A stretch of DNA of 64,000 bases from Tubiluchus corallicola (GCA_030141605.1 JAQGDQ010000313.1:1-64000), one strand, 5' to 3'; shown: positions 21,731-34,900, numbered from the stretch's first letter. A program made the numbers and translations. The notes: generated from the sequence alone by a model not told the origin.

Positions 21731-22005
21731 CTCACGTCAGAAACTAACCACAGTTAGGCATCTTCCCTTGCGCGTCAAGCACGTTTGCATAAGTGTTACT
21801 GCTTGAACGCGTGATGTCACGAAAATGGCTCTACGTCATATGACGTCAGAAACTAACACTGCAGTCCGTGATCATGTTATCACGTACCACCTTCTATTTG
21901 TCGGCCACGCGCATGTGACAAAAAGACGCCGTTGCCAGTCTTAGTAGATTCACTGAGCCGCGCGAAACTTTGAAAGTTTAACGAAATTTGAGTATCCGAG
22001 GTAAC
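21731..22005 (+). promoter_or_regulatory. Candidate promoter / CpG-containing regulatory patch with CRE-like sites
   Basis: The patch has more CG dinucleotides than its surroundings. It holds a perfect 14-bp palindrome ACGTCATATGACGT (21833-21846) that includes the CRE half-site, and a full TGACGTCA at 21841-21848. ACGTCAGAAACTAAC occurs twice (21734-21748 and 21843-21857). It also holds TGCTTGAACGCGTG (21800-21813), with an inverted near-copy at about 21771-21782 and a direct copy at 22261-22274. A possible splice donor (CCGAG|GTAACT) lies near 22000 on the plus strand. No coding exon follows nearby, so any gene driven from here is unknown. Confidence 0.35.
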
Positions 22006-24745
22006 TATTATTTAATCTAAGCTTGGATTTAAAAAAGCTATTGTAGTTTTCAATATTTTAGAGCATGCTTTATTCTGAACTAATGTTTACACAATCATCC
22101 GGTTTTCCTTTAAGTGTACCTAAAGGTAAAACTTATTTAAAAATAAACAAGAAAGAGCTTATTGCAAAGATCTGTTAATACTTTATTAGCTATTGAACTG
22201 TAATTAGGTACTTGGCTACATATATATACCTACATGCGCGCACGTGTATGAATACATCAGTGCTTGAACGCGTGGGGGACTTGAGTAATAGGCATGCGTG
22301 TGTGCTAGCAGCATTCCTCATGGGTAAAAAGCTCATATTAGCCAAAGAGAGACTTTTTCCCTTAAGCACTTGGCACCTTCACGCCACGAGTAAACAGTCT
22401 TTAAACTGTTATGTCTTGGAAACCCAGAAAATCAGTTATTATTAGCTTATCTATCTATTATTAAGAAGCCAGGTTTGTCAATGAAACCGCTTCCTACGGA
22501 AATGCAGACATCCTGTCATCCTTGCCCTTGCAGATTGTTTGCCTATTTAGCCTACTGTGCACTAGTTTCAATGGCTTAGTACTTACTTGCCTGGGAACAT
22601 GCAAGAAAGGACTCTAGCAAAATATTTCTATTTAATTTCCTGTTCCGTCATTCTTTTGTTGGTTTTGGACACGTCAGCTTAACATAAGCGCACGATACCG
22701 AATTCCACTTGCAATATCTATATGTCTATATACATATAATTGTGATTTACAGAATGTGGTTATTTTTATTTCGCTAATTTTTCGGCCATTGGGTTTGGAA
22801 GTATGAAGTGTCACCAAACAAATGCCACTTTCGGCTTTTTTTGCACTAAGTATAGTGAGTATAATTTGAAGCTCAGTGGAGAGTGTCGTAGATATACTCT
22901 AGCTAATTTTGTTTTACGAAAGACCAGGATCTTGCACAGAGTCTGCTTTTCGACCACCACAATTTCACGAAATTTACGTAATAACTGATTTTGAAAAGAA
23001 ATTTGTCTTGGAAATATTGGACAAAAAATGTACTGAACAGCCCCACACTTACTGAGGGAAACGGTAACAGTAACGGTATGATGGTGGGCATTCCAGTTTG
23101 ATAATCTGCCTTCCATAAAGCGCTAGCCTCTAAAGTTTGTTGTTGCAATCCGTTATTTTTTTGCATAAACGAAATTTACTGCGCTTTATTAATTGATCTA
23201 TTGGGGTCTGTCATGTTGAAGTGAAAGTTTCTACAATTCCGACAACACAAAATCAGTAAAGAGACAACCGAGGTGGCGCAGCTATTGTCATTGCCGATAG
23301 TGGTTATAAGTGCCTTTTCGCCAACACAATGCTACTGCTTTCCTGAATCCGTAACTTTTTCGCCAACACAATGCTACTGCTTTCCTGAATCCGTAACTCG
23401 CCCACGTATTAGGGAGCATAGGTTAGTCTATTTGTCAACCTCTATGAAGATATTAATGTAATCCGCGTATATGCACTCTTATTATAAGATTTGTTGATCA
23501 AAGGTGATTTAATCTAAGATAAACGAATAAGATAGCTAATCTTGTTACAATGCTACGTGACTCTAACCACATGTTAGCCGAATGCTATTTTCGCCTACAA
23601 GGGTAAGGCTGAAATCAAAACAAGATATAAAGCGTGGGCTATGGCGAAGTAAATGAAAACTGCAAAAATTTAATATTACGCTTGAAGATGCGCCTCAAAT
23701 GAAATGATTTGCCTAAAACAATAAATTTCGCTTGATGAGATTATTTAAGCCGGAATATAACAGGACTTGTATGAATTACTGCATATAATTGAATGGTTGT
23801 TGTGAGGCTGAAATCAACTGAGATGAAAGAGAACCGGGAGCTGTGTTTTAGCCATGCCCACGTTAAAGGAAACCAGGCCCAATCTTAAACCGTATAGATC
23901 AAAACAATTTAATCTGTAAAATATCGAAAAGGAGCATATTGTTTTTTTAAGAATGACTTACATGAAAGAATTTTTACGGCAGAAACCTAATATCGCGTTC
24001 GCACTATTTTTAAAAAGTTAAATTTTTAAATTTAAAATTTGCAGTGTTTTTTGTACCACATTGAATATTGTGCAGTAGCATTTGTGCTGTTAAAAAATTA
24101 TGCTCAGTTATGACGTCAGCACTAACTGGGCTCACAAGCCCTTAATAAAGTTTTTAATGATTTATTATCAGAAACACTTTGGCATTACTATAGGTGTTAA
24201 AATGTACCCTTTTACTTTACTTCAAACTATGGTAGGAGATGAAAAATGATCATTTCCTTTTAAAATATATGAACATCCCCGAGCGAGAAAAATAATGAGG
24301 TTGCAATATTTCAAACATCTAAAGCATCTTCCTGCTGCTCACGGATCGATCCACTCTCAAGGTTAGGCGTTGTTAAAGACATTAAAGCTTAGCTGGTATA
24401 CAGCATTATAATAATAATAGTAACACGTTTTCTTTGTTCAAGCATAACAACCTAAATCGTAAATTCAAAATTATGTATTACAAAAATGAATGTTTAAAAG
24501 TTACAAAATCAAACGAAAATAGTAATGCAATAATAAACAGACACAAAAATAATCACAAAGCTAATATTAAACGGCTAACCGTCTGAAAAACTTCTAATTT
24601 ATAGTCATTTCTAATTTAAATGTGTGCATTAAATGGGTCCGGTTATCTCCAGGAGTTAATTTCGTGGTATATCTCACAAATCAGTTTGCGCTCAGCAAAT
24701 TCATTGAGCTTGGTCCAATCTGGAACAAAACTAGTCACTTGTGGA
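22006..24745. other. No recognised gene
   Basis: Several short open frames occur on both strands (for example 22212-22445, 22811-23116 and 24001-24200 region) but none has a recognisable motif. A third ACGTCAG-C-ACTAAC motif occurs at 24113-24126. A perfect 42-bp tandem duplication lies at 23315-23398. Confidence 0.45.
23315..23398. repeat. Perfect tandem duplication, two 42-bp copies
   Basis: Bases 23315-23356 are repeated exactly at 23357-23398, with CGCCAACACAATGCTACTGC as the core. The unit is divisible by three, so the plus-strand frame 23273-23461 shows a 14-residue Cys-containing repeat. No identity between copies has decayed, so it is recent. Confidence 0.9.
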
Positions 24746-25791
24746 GAAGGCTGGCACTACGGTACGGTACGGAAAAAACTCTTAAAAGTACGATACGAAA
24801 TTACTGTACGGTATTTTTTCAACATCACGGTACGGTACGAAATTACGTACTTTTCCGTACCATTTTACTCACTTCTTGCAACGTTTGTGACGACTTGTTT
24901 TGTTTCTTGAGTGACGACTTATTGTTCTCTCCTAATTAACACAGAACACACACAAACAAAACGGCTTGATTGGTTTGCTTTGAGTGCAAAAGCGGTGAGT
25001 TGTTTAGAAGCGCCGGTTGTCAGTTCCCGTAAATTACCTTACCTTTATTGTTGTGCTTACCACGTTTGACACCTTTTCATGTAAATTATTAACTGCTATT
25101 TCTGAGATTTGTATAGGAATGTACTGCCGTGCACGGCAAAAATGGCACAAGTAAAAATGGCACGGTAAAATGGCGCCTTCTTTTTCTGTGCCATTTTTAC
25201 CTGTGCCGTTGTTACGTACAGTTGTTCTTGTTTCAAAAAATCTGCAGAGCTTGAGTACATCTGAGTTAAACTTGTGCAGCCTGCGTGATATTGTTACAAA
25301 TGATTTAAGCAAGACACTAGTGAGCACGTAATTTAAGACAACGATTAAAAAACTAGTTAATGAACGTAATTTGTCGTGTCTCCCGCAAAATTATTTAAGA
25401 AAAAAAATTTCATCTCGTGCATAATTTCGTGTAACTTTTGCAACCTAAAATACATGTACATAGTATGGAAGATCAAACAGCAGTTCTTTTTTACAGTATG
25501 AATAATTTCATAACAATAATTGATAAACTTATCCTCCAAAATTGCATCTTACAATTAGCATTAAAAATCTACATATTGTTTTTACTATGTAGTTTACTAT
25601 GTAGTACTATCTACATTACGTTTTTACTATGAACGTTTGTGCCACTCTTTTATAATAGATTCTACATGCGATTGGTACGAAATTTGGTACAGAATTACGG
25701 TGCGACATTTTATCGTACTAGTACGGTACGGTATTTTTTAAAGTTTCGAAGTACGGTATTTTTTTCGTACCATACCGTACTGCCAGCCTTC
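24746..25791. mobile_element. Non-autonomous DNA transposon with GGTACGGTACG-rich inverted ends
   Basis: The left end GAAGGCTGGCACTACGGTAC (from 24746) is the near-complement of the right end, which closes at 25791 with GTACTGCCAGCCTTC. Many TACGGTA/TACCGTA words sit within about 120 bases of each end in both directions, as expected for subterminal transposase-binding sites. A smaller inverted repeat with AAAATGGCAC and GTGCCATTTT lies inside (about 25127-25209). Possible target-site copies are CTAGTCAC (24731-24738) and TTAGTCAA (25795-25802), matching at six of eight bases, but the fit to the ends is not exact. There is no transposase frame. The 8-bp duplication would suggest a hAT-type enzyme, which is an inference. 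Confidence 0.7.
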
Positions 25792-26199
25792 GAGTTAGTC
25801 AAGATACAGTCTCGCCACCGAAGTGCATAAAAAAGAAGCTCATAATCAAAGCAAAATTTCCACGCACGTAATTGACAAAATTACATCGTTGACAGAAGAT
25901 TTTTCAATATATTTAAAATATTTTTTCCTGATTTTGAAGAGCTTTACTAATGAGACGAAACCGTCAGTATAAATTGCATTAATTTTGCGTTAATTAATTT
26001 TGCATAAATAAAAGCGTTAATTTTGGCGATGCCTTGCAAAAACCTCACGCCTCGCTGACAACGAAAATTTTCCGTTGAAAATCTGTCACTCCAAAAGGTC
26101 ACGCGTTCTTATTCGACACAAAATTGCAAGAAATTTACAACGTAAAAATTATAAAAGGAAAAATAAAAAATAAAAAAAGAAAGTCTTTGCCGATTTAGG
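25792..26199. other. AT-rich flank, no gene
   Basis: I see no coding or repeat signal here beyond A/T runs near 26160-26180. Confidence 0.5.
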
Positions 26200-26445
26200 A
26201 TTTTCAAGAATTGCTCCATAGTGTTGGAATAAGCTGCCAATTTGTTTCAAAGTTTACAGTAATTTAATTTCTTTTAAAAGGAAGCTGAAAACTCTTCTTT
26301 TTAAGCCGTATTTTAATGTTCAAGTGGTGAATATTTTGTAGACTTGTAACTGTATTACAGATTTTTAGTATTTTTATCTAAATATTTTTATTGTATAGCT
26401 CCTTTGGAAAAAATTATTGAAAGAACGCTTTATAAATATGCACAT
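26200..26445 (+). mobile_element. LINE C-terminal and 3' end remnant
   Basis: The plus strand reads RIAP, a stop, then CWNKLPICFK, then NLISFKRKLKTLLFK. This is the 'WN.LP....S...FK..LK..LF' signature at the C-terminus of many CR1/L2/Jockey-type reverse-transcriptase proteins. The rest, ending GCTTTATAAATATGCACATTATTGTTA (about 26429-26455), would be the 3' UTR. Confidence 0.6.
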
Positions 26446-28724
26446 TATTGTTACTGGCACAGCAGTGTCTAGATTTGTTTTTTTGCTGGATTACTGCTGT
26501 GTTTACCCTGTCTGAATGGCAGGTTTCTTTTATTTCAGAATTCTGCCTGCCCAATGTCTACAACAGACGTGATGGACATATGATAGTGATCGTCATCACA
26601 AATAAAGCATTTCGCAGTTTATCGATCTTAGAAAAAATGTGGTCAGTAATCTTGAACGTAATGACTATTTACGAGCTTTTAGGTAGTTAAAATGAGTCTT
26701 TCTTCTGTTTGTGACATGATTACCGTTTTCTGACTTAGATTACCGAAGACCATTTGTAATCCATGGGCAGTTACTGATTGCAAAATGCTCAAAATAATTC
26801 CGAATAAAATATACGTTGTAAAAATAGAAGGCAGGTGTTCGTCTTTGCTAAACCGAGAAGTGAATATGGTAAAGTAAGGCTTGCAGAACAGTGGAAACGT
26901 CACTATAGAAATTACAATAGTGTCGAATGAAATTTCAGATTTAAAGGGAACGTAAGGGCAATTAAAACAGCCTGGCTTAATGAACTTTTACTTATAAAAT
27001 TTATTTATTTAGAGATTAAAACAAAAAAGGAAGGATTATATTGGATTAATAAATTAAAAATATTATTATTAATAAATAATAAATCTGATCGCCCTTTTAG
27101 CTTATATAAGGAAACTATACTTTAAAGAAGAAAAACGGCATAATTATACGTTCGATTTATGTTAAATTTGCTGCTGCTGTTTCAATGACATCTTACCTGT
27201 CCTGTCATTGTGTGACGGCGTAAAGTTTTTATTTGTAACTTTTAGAACAGTGAGTTGATTCGCTGTTACGCCGAAGACGATTAAGACGAAGACGTTTTAG
27301 TCTAAAGCTCAGCAATAAACCATCAATAATTTTGTGCGATATTCTTTAACTTTAATTTATTTTATAAAATAAATTACGCCGTTTAGTTTAGGCATTGTAA
27401 ACATGCCGATTTTGGCTGCCTAAGTAGCATGTTTTCGTCTAATCCAATTTCCGTTTATGATAAACCCTTTTTACTAATTGGTTGTACAAACTCGCTAAAT
27501 TTTAGCGTAAAATGTATAGATATGTACTGTAATTATTATTTAATAGTTTTGTTTAACAGTTTAATAACTACACAGTAATTATCTGTGTCACAGCTTAAAA
27601 TTGCATTAATAAAGTAAGCACATTTTGTGCTGTGTTTTTCTTATAATGCGTTGATTTACTTCTTATTAATTTTTCACTGATACTTACATTTTAGTATGTG
27701 CTGATCACACTTGGACCACACTTGGCAAATACATTATGTTTTTAGGATATATTCAAGTAAGAAATAAATTTCTGTTCTGTTCTGTACTGTTTAATAACGT
27801 CAAAATCAGATCTTCAAAATTTTCAATTTTCAAAAGAAAGTTTGCTGTGCTAATTGGGGCCACTTTTTTCTATGCAACAGCCCTGATTTGATGGTGTTTA
27901 TGTAGACAACATACGAAGAAGTCATTAAGAGAAAAAGTTATCATTACAAAAATGGCTGCTACTAATCCTATTGTGACTAAACAATCTCAGAACTTTGTGT
28001 CTCGGCCATAAGCACTTGCTTCTCCGATTATAACCGGCACTGCTAATGCATGTCATACTTTTCATAACTAAGTCTGCACCAAATAAATCGAATGTCTCAA
28101 ACGCAATTTGAATATTGAAAATCCAACCAGTGACATTAATAATTTTAATGATCGCCCAGTGACAACAATAATTCAGATCTGAATTATTTGTGTAATATAC
28201 AAAGCCTTGGAACTTTATTGAAACTTATTATAAGTTATATAACTGAATTTTGTGGATAGTGACCTTCTTGCGTCATAGTATGTTCAATTTCGCAGTTTAC
28301 AATTTTTTTTAGAAAGTCATCCTAACAGAAGAGCTGGTGGCTTCAGATTATTGTTGCTGTTCTAAAGTTACACTTCACTGTTATTTCTTTGAACTTATTA
28401 GAAAAATGCAATTAAGCATAAATTATCAACTTTCAATTATATTAGTTGTGATTTAATTAATTCCTCAATTGAGAATATTGTTCATATAATTAGTTTGGGA
28501 AAAACACAATTTTCTGGTTATTTCGATTTTTGAAAGACTGCATAGTTAATTTAACTGGCGTTCGTAGGTTTATCATTAACGAAGATTGTCATTGTGCTGA
28601 AAACTAATTCAGTTGAAGATTGATTTTTTGACAGCAAGCTCTCTCTATTAAATTAAAATTTGAATATTAGCAAGACATGAATCCAAAACACCATTAGCAT
28701 AACAAAAGTACCAGTAAACAGAAA
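26446..28724. other. No recognised gene; contains a possible LINE/SINE tail near 27700-27790
   Basis: AT-rich with no open frame of interest. The segment ending AAGAAATAAATTTCTG then repeated TTCTG (27762-27787) looks like the 3' tail of a short retroelement on the plus strand. Confidence 0.4.
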
Positions 28725-28980
28725 CAAACCCACAAGGCCTTTGATCAGGTTCCCGTCAATAGGCTACTTGCTAAACATAACGTTTATGGAACTGGAGATT
28801 TAATGGATGAAAAACTGGCTAACTGATAGAAACAGTTCGTTCAAGTTAAAGAGTTTAAATACCTCAATCAACACTTGAAACGTCTTCCCGGAACACTTCA
28901 ATTCAATGTTTTGTATTTCTTGTATTCACTGATATCAAATTTGCTGTTGATACAAACTACCTCAACCATTTACTCAAAAC
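28725..28980 (+). mobile_element. LINE reverse-transcriptase remnant
   Basis: The plus strand reads HKAFDQVPVNRLLAKHNVYG, which matches the palm region 'KAFD.V....L...L...G' of LINE reverse transcriptases. A degraded copy of the YxDD region (IKFAVDTNYLNHLL) follows after several stops. It is a fragment only. Confidence 0.55.
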
Positions 28981-30193
28981 TTTGATACGCCTTACTTGCA
29001 TATCTATATGACCTATCACATGGAAAATGCAATTTAATAAAGTTGGTGAGACTTCTAAAGATACACACGTGAATAAACTTAATCCTATGATTGATTACTA
29101 TTTTGCTGATGACTGATAATACTGTATTACTGTCTGCTAATGAAAAGATTGATCTGAGATTGGAGAATACGCTAAGATCATAATGGTATTCCAGGGTCGC
29201 TGTAATACGGAGAACCTGACCTGGAAGAACTAGTGAAAATCTTCGTTGCAGAAACAGAAGAGGACGATTGACTGAAACACCCAAGATTTTTAGACATCTC
29301 ACATTTTACATTTCATTTAGTTCGCATTTTAAACTAAATTGCATTGTCAGGTTTACAATCCGAATACAATCCCAAAAGTGTGACCGTTCAGCTGAATCTA
29401 CAGCCAGTATTATGTATGGGCATGCGCAGTCCACTTCTTTTAAAATTCACTTTGCGGTGAGCTTGACATCACGTTCAGCAAAATAAAAAAATGTTAAATA
29501 CGATTTGCGAATGCGATTTAAAACTAATTAAACCAATGAAAACAACACTCTAGTCCGAATTATCCTTCTCATCATTGTTGCCGTTATGACTTAAGATGTT
29601 ACAGTCTACAATTACATGTTAGGCAGAATATGTTTAAACCCCATTTGCCTTTAAACGTTTAATAGTCATTGAAATTTAGTTATTTTATTGGGGTTTGATT
29701 TCAAGTTGATGTTATAATTTGATGGAGACTCCCTGCCTTAACATTTGTAGATAAATGCAAAAGGTGAACGGCTTGCCAGAACGGGTTGGTACTCCCTTAC
29801 TACTTCTTGGATCTGTCTTTCTATTGAAGAAACTAGACGAGTGAACATGAGTAAATACAACAAAATTGAAACATTAAATTTGGATCTCAAGCTGATGTGT
29901 ATATATGCATATATATATATATATATACATCCTTGTATTTTGCCTGTTGTATGCCTTCCCAAGAAGCTATTGTAACAGGAATTTGTCTTTAAAACTAGCA
30001 CCAACTAGTGCTCTGTGTGGCTGTCGTGAAATTGTATACAGTAATCTGCTTGAAGGCTACTGTCCATACTATTACTAACTATTATAACACTAAATTTCCA
30101 ACTTTTTCTGTTCATTGAGACAACAGTTGTAAAATTCTTTCATAAATCGCAAATTTCAGTAAAGTTTTAATTAAAAATTAAAAAGCACACTTA
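28981..30193. other. No recognised gene; 3' flank of the THSD1-like gene
   Basis: A TA microsatellite lies at about 29898-29930. The minus-strand frame 28970-29302 shows no known motif. Confidence 0.45.
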
Positions 30194-30199
30194 TTTATT
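30194..30199 (-). terminator. Candidate poly(A) signal for the THSD1-like gene
   Basis: The minus strand has AATAAA at 30199-30194, about 270 bases after the stop codon at 30470. It is one of several possible hexamers in this AT-rich flank. Confidence 0.35.
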
Positions 30200-30469
30200 A
30201 CACCAATTACAAATTTAGCGAAATAACAAATTGTCTAACTAAATTAACACCTACTGATCACGCTTATAACATTATATGTATACAACATAGATAGACAAGT
30301 TTTCATAAATAAATATCATTATCATGACGTACCAAAAGGTTATTCAAACTAATCTCAATGGTCAGTACAGACGTTTTCTCTAAACTCCATAAAATTTCTG
30401 AAAAATATTGGTAACACAGTTATACATTTTTGCACTTGTAAACTGATATAGCAGAACCTTGGTCATTCT

Positions 30470-31983
30470 TCATTTTTTCTGCAGTCTTAAGTTTACTGCA
30501 CTAAGTTTAGGGGAACCACCAATAGATGGCCTACTCAAATCATTTTGCTCATCTAACGTTTTTGACTTATTGGGTCGGTTATCGGTTACAATGTTGCTAT
30601 CAGGACTAATACTGGTTGTCTGTTTTTTCTTTGGACTAGGGTTCGCATTTTTTGCATCTTCATCTTTCGCTGCAGTTCTATCATTGTTTCCACCATAATT
30701 ATAATTAGTATCAACTATTAACAAATCATGGTCTTCCAGTTTAGAAAGAGGTTCTTTAATATTGTCATTCCATTTGTGACTTGGTGTGGTTGGAGTAGTC
30801 TTCTTTGGAGTGATAACCTTTTGTGCCTCAGACTCTGGTAATTCCCAGTTAAAGGAAGTTTCCATCTGTGAAAATACACCAAAGTCCTCATTAGAATCAG
30901 CATTGAAGATGGAACCAGCAACATATGGCATGCAGTAATCATATTCAAAGTCCCACTCCATGCCTCCGATTTCACTCGGAGTTGTGGCTGTTGCACTGTG
31001 GGTTGGTGTCGGTTGTACACATTCCTCAGCTGTTGGTGTCATTCCACTGTCAAAGTTTCGTTTTTCTGGACTAGAATCTGGTGGCTTTTCAGCCTTAGTA
31101 GGAGTTGAAAATTTTGAACTTTTTGATTGTCTCGTATCGTTGCTGGCTAGACTTGGAGTTCGTCCAACTTTCGTTTTCTCGCTTACTGTTTGAACAGACC
31201 CTCTGTGAGCTTCTTTGCTGCTCACATTACTTGATAGCCGGCCACTTTTTTTAGAGTCACCAATAAAGCTTGTTGGTCTAGAAGGTTTATCTACGCTTTT
31301 GGGAATCGCCCCTTTTCCTTTATCAGATTGCGCAGGATTATCTAAATTGTGTTCTATGTAACTGTCGACGTCGTACCTTTTCAGCCGGTTGTCATGATTT
31401 CGCTTTCTACGATGATTTTTCCTATTTGAATGATGATGTTTATGCTTACCATGTTTTCTATCTTCATCACTATGGTAACCACGCTTAGGTGATAGATTAC
31501 ATGTCCCCTGGAGAGGGCTTAAACTGCGTGACCGCCGTTTCATTTTATCATATCGATGCTTGCCTCCCCTAGGTCTCAGCAGTTTGATGTTGTGGAGGTA
31601 ATCATATGGAGTAGCATTTGCATGATACGGACTTGGAATAGACTCGCTCCAACTGGGTGAACTTCCTATGCCAGGAGAGGAGCCATCTTGTGAAAAACTG
31701 TTAAAAATATATGTATGCTCTTTTCGCTTTTCCTCATCATCATCCGAGCTGCCTTGACTGAGTGGTGTAAAACCATCATATTTGGAATGGGGTGACGTAT
31801 TGGTAGTGCCATCCCTAAACAAGTTTAGATGTTTTCGGCGAAGTCGCCGGCTTTTGTGGATATGAACAATCACTAATAGGATCACAATGAAGATAGTGGC
31901 TCCACATAGTCCGATCCCCAACAAACTAATAATGTTATCATACCAAGCTTTTGGTTTCTCTGTTAGATGAAAAGCGGAATCGT
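30470..31983 (-). CDS. THSD1: THSD1-like exon 6: transmembrane helix and cytoplasmic tail
   Basis: The acceptor TTTTTTTTCAG ends at 31984 and the phase 1 join gives DDSAFHLTEKPKAWYDN. The helix LLGIGLCGATIFIVILLVIV (539-558) is followed by HIHKSRRLRRKH, a positive stop-transfer. The tail has an acidic block (SSDDDEEKRKE), Ser-Pro sites (SLSPLQG, NLSPKRG) and a strongly basic His/Lys/Arg cluster at about 655-718 (KHGKHKHHHSNRKNHRRKRNH). An aromatic/acidic stretch with MEWDFEYDYCMPYVAGS and further Thr-Pro sites follow. The stop is at 30472-30470. The tail is longer than that of human THSD1 (about 420 residues, from memory). Confidence 0.85.
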
Positions 31984-34900
31984 CTGAAAAAAAATCATTA
32001 AAATTAACTGAAAATCAGCAATGTAAGTATAATTTGCAATATGATGTTACATATTTCACTTAATCTAACTCGTTATCAGAAAAGAAAGGTTCAGAAGAAA
32101 AATATCAGAAGAAATATGCATAATCCAGTATTAATTAATGGATTTAATAAATGTCCTGTGTGTTTGGGGCGAGTTATTAAAACGAGGTAATTACATGAAA
32201 TTGTCGATGTTGCTAGGTGTCGCGACGGCATCGCAGCTTGTTTACATGCAAATGAGCACAAAACCGTGCTTTGGACTCATGTAGATATATTTATGCTCAT
32301 GTATTATTCGGCACCGCGAAGATTTCCACGAAAATTGTACGCTGAGTAATTTATTAACTGTTAACCCTAAATCTAGTAAAAAGGCATCAGAACTGAAATA
32401 GGATGATTCCCTCTGTATGCAAAAATATTAAAGTAATTTTTAGATATTGGCTAAATATAAGTAACAACCTTACAACAGCTATATTACCCAACAATATCTT
32501 AAAATGAGAGCATTAGACAATCAGAATATGATGTCACAGGTTAGCCAGCGACTTATAAAGTCTTAAAATTTTATCGTCAAAATATTTTGTAGGCACCCAA
32601 TTTGAGATACAGTTCTATGTCGCTCCTGCTTATGAAGTATATGGATGCTTCTTTAAATAAGATTATTAAAAGTATGTACTACTCAGCTTTTTGAAATGCA
32701 TAATTAGAATGTAAAACATGCAAAGAAGTGATTATACTGCAATATGTAGGCTATATTCAAACCAGGGGCCGGATTCATTTACTGTAGTTACGACACTCGT
32801 ATTCTTAAGTGGAGTTTAGGCGCGCGGAAATATTTGCATCGAATTTCATCGAATCCATTCGAAGACATCGAATTCGTCTTATGTCCTTAGTTTGCATCCT
32901 AGTCGCTACTAGCTTCCGCGGGAACTAGACCCGTAATACGGATCAACTGATTCACCTTTTCGCATTTGGTCCTATTTGAGATCCGCATCCGCTAAAAATC
33001 CTAATTTGGTATTAACAGCTATCCGTGCTAATCTAGTAAATTAATTCAAATCCGCGATATGTCGTGATTCACAATCCAGCTTACATGGCTATTTTTAATT
33101 CAAATTCGCACAGTAATGTGCATTTTTAGCTAACATTGGTTTAAATAAATAAAAATATTTTAAATCAGTGGAAATTGCACCTTGTTGCAGTGTGTGGTTT
33201 GACTGGTCCACTGGATGGTTTGATTTTCATTGATTAATTGCAACTGTGAGAGCTAATATAAGCATATTCTCTATCTGATGTTGTTGTATTATTTTAACAT
33301 TAGTATGTTTAATAGCAAGTAAAAGATTTTACTACTGCTGCTGCTTCTATTACTACTAGTACTGTGGTATGTTCGTTTAAAGATTAACGAAGCTAATTAT
33401 TATTTTCATTTCGTTGTTATTCAACCTGGTAGCTTGTGATGAGTATAAATCTGTCATTTTCTTCCCGCAATGCTCCCATTGTTATCTAGTGCAGATTAAT
33501 ATCAAAATTAACATTGAAAATTAAAATCCGCATCCACTGGTTTGATCCGCAACTTTATTTTCGGTAAAAGATCTGCGATCGGATCCGATCCAGCCCACAG
33601 AATCATGGTTCGCTCATCATTGACTCAGACTCAAGCCTCAAGTACGTGCAGGATGTCCACAAAGTCCTTTTACATTTAAATAATATTTAGAATTTCGAAA
33701 AGCTACGTTATTCCCAGGTTCCAGGAAATCTGTCCACCTGCATTTTAATTTTTTTTCAGAATCAAAAATTAACTGAAATTTTTAGGAATCATTTTGACAT
33801 AATCATAAAACAAGTGATGTATTTATGTGCTTTTCAGCGCTCAGCAATTTTATACAAAAGTGTAACTGTTTAGTCTGTAAACGCACATTTAACAGCTTTA
33901 CATTTGTTCATAGAAATATAAAAAATCTATAATAGCATATTTTCCTAATTTTACTGGCTATAGCTGGAAGCAACGGCTTCACCAAAATTGTGGTGTCCAG
34001 TAATAGAGTCCAGTGCCGCTTAGAAATATTTTTTATATTAAGAATTTGTACGAGTATGTCAATGTAATTACATGTTCTTGAGCTGCAGAAAACCCAAAGA
34101 TCTTCACTGGAAGAAATTTTTACTTTTATACAACATGGTCAAAATCCCATGTACTCAGAAACTAAGAAATTATAAATGTGCTGGTAAAATATAAACAAGA
34201 TACCAGTAATATGTTGCTACTATCACGGCGCTTCTGAAATATAAAATTAATCATGTATTTTTATTATAGCAAAATCTTTTTGAAACTTATATAGTTATTT
34301 ACATTCGGCAATACACTGCAGAATCTATTTGTTTTACAATTCGCTTATTATTAACATTTTGCCGAATGTTACACGAAACTCACAGGGTGGATAGCCCCGG
34401 GATGAGGGAATGACGACAGTGTGGTGGCTTCTGACCTTGGATCATTGGTCGCGATCAATGAACGTCGATTTCAAGTGAACAGCATCGCCTCCTAAAGCCT
34501 GGAGTTTAACTGAAAGTGTGCCTCACAGGTATTTAGGTATTGTGAAGTAGATGTGTTCCTGGTGTTTTAAAAAACCTAGGATGGCTTAAGGGCTTTGAGA
34601 TAGGAACCAAACCGTGAAAATTCAGGTAATGTGTTAAAAGGTATGTCTGTAAAGTGTTAAAACGGGGTCATGTCAAGAAAGTAAATGCATTCACATATGT
34701 CCTAGTAATATTTTACAAGCTATGGCCATCCTGTTTACAATGATTACACACACAGTGAGTGTGCCTTGGCGATGTGCATCTAGCCATTAATTGCACCCAG
34801 CGCAGACAGCCCCACCGAGTTAAAGTCCTCCATGGCGTACTCCACCGAGGAACATTCCACCAGAGTACATTCCGCCGTTGTAATACTCCACGGCGAGGTG

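Noticed and set aside
30459-31193. Plus-strand frames over the THSD1-like last exon
   Set aside because: They are antisense shadows of the real exon, and the minus strand has the domain evidence.
32975-33610. Possible hAT-like element with ATCCGC words
   Set aside because: I could not match a left end to the GATCCGATCCAGCCC-type right end, so only a note was kept in the intron entry.
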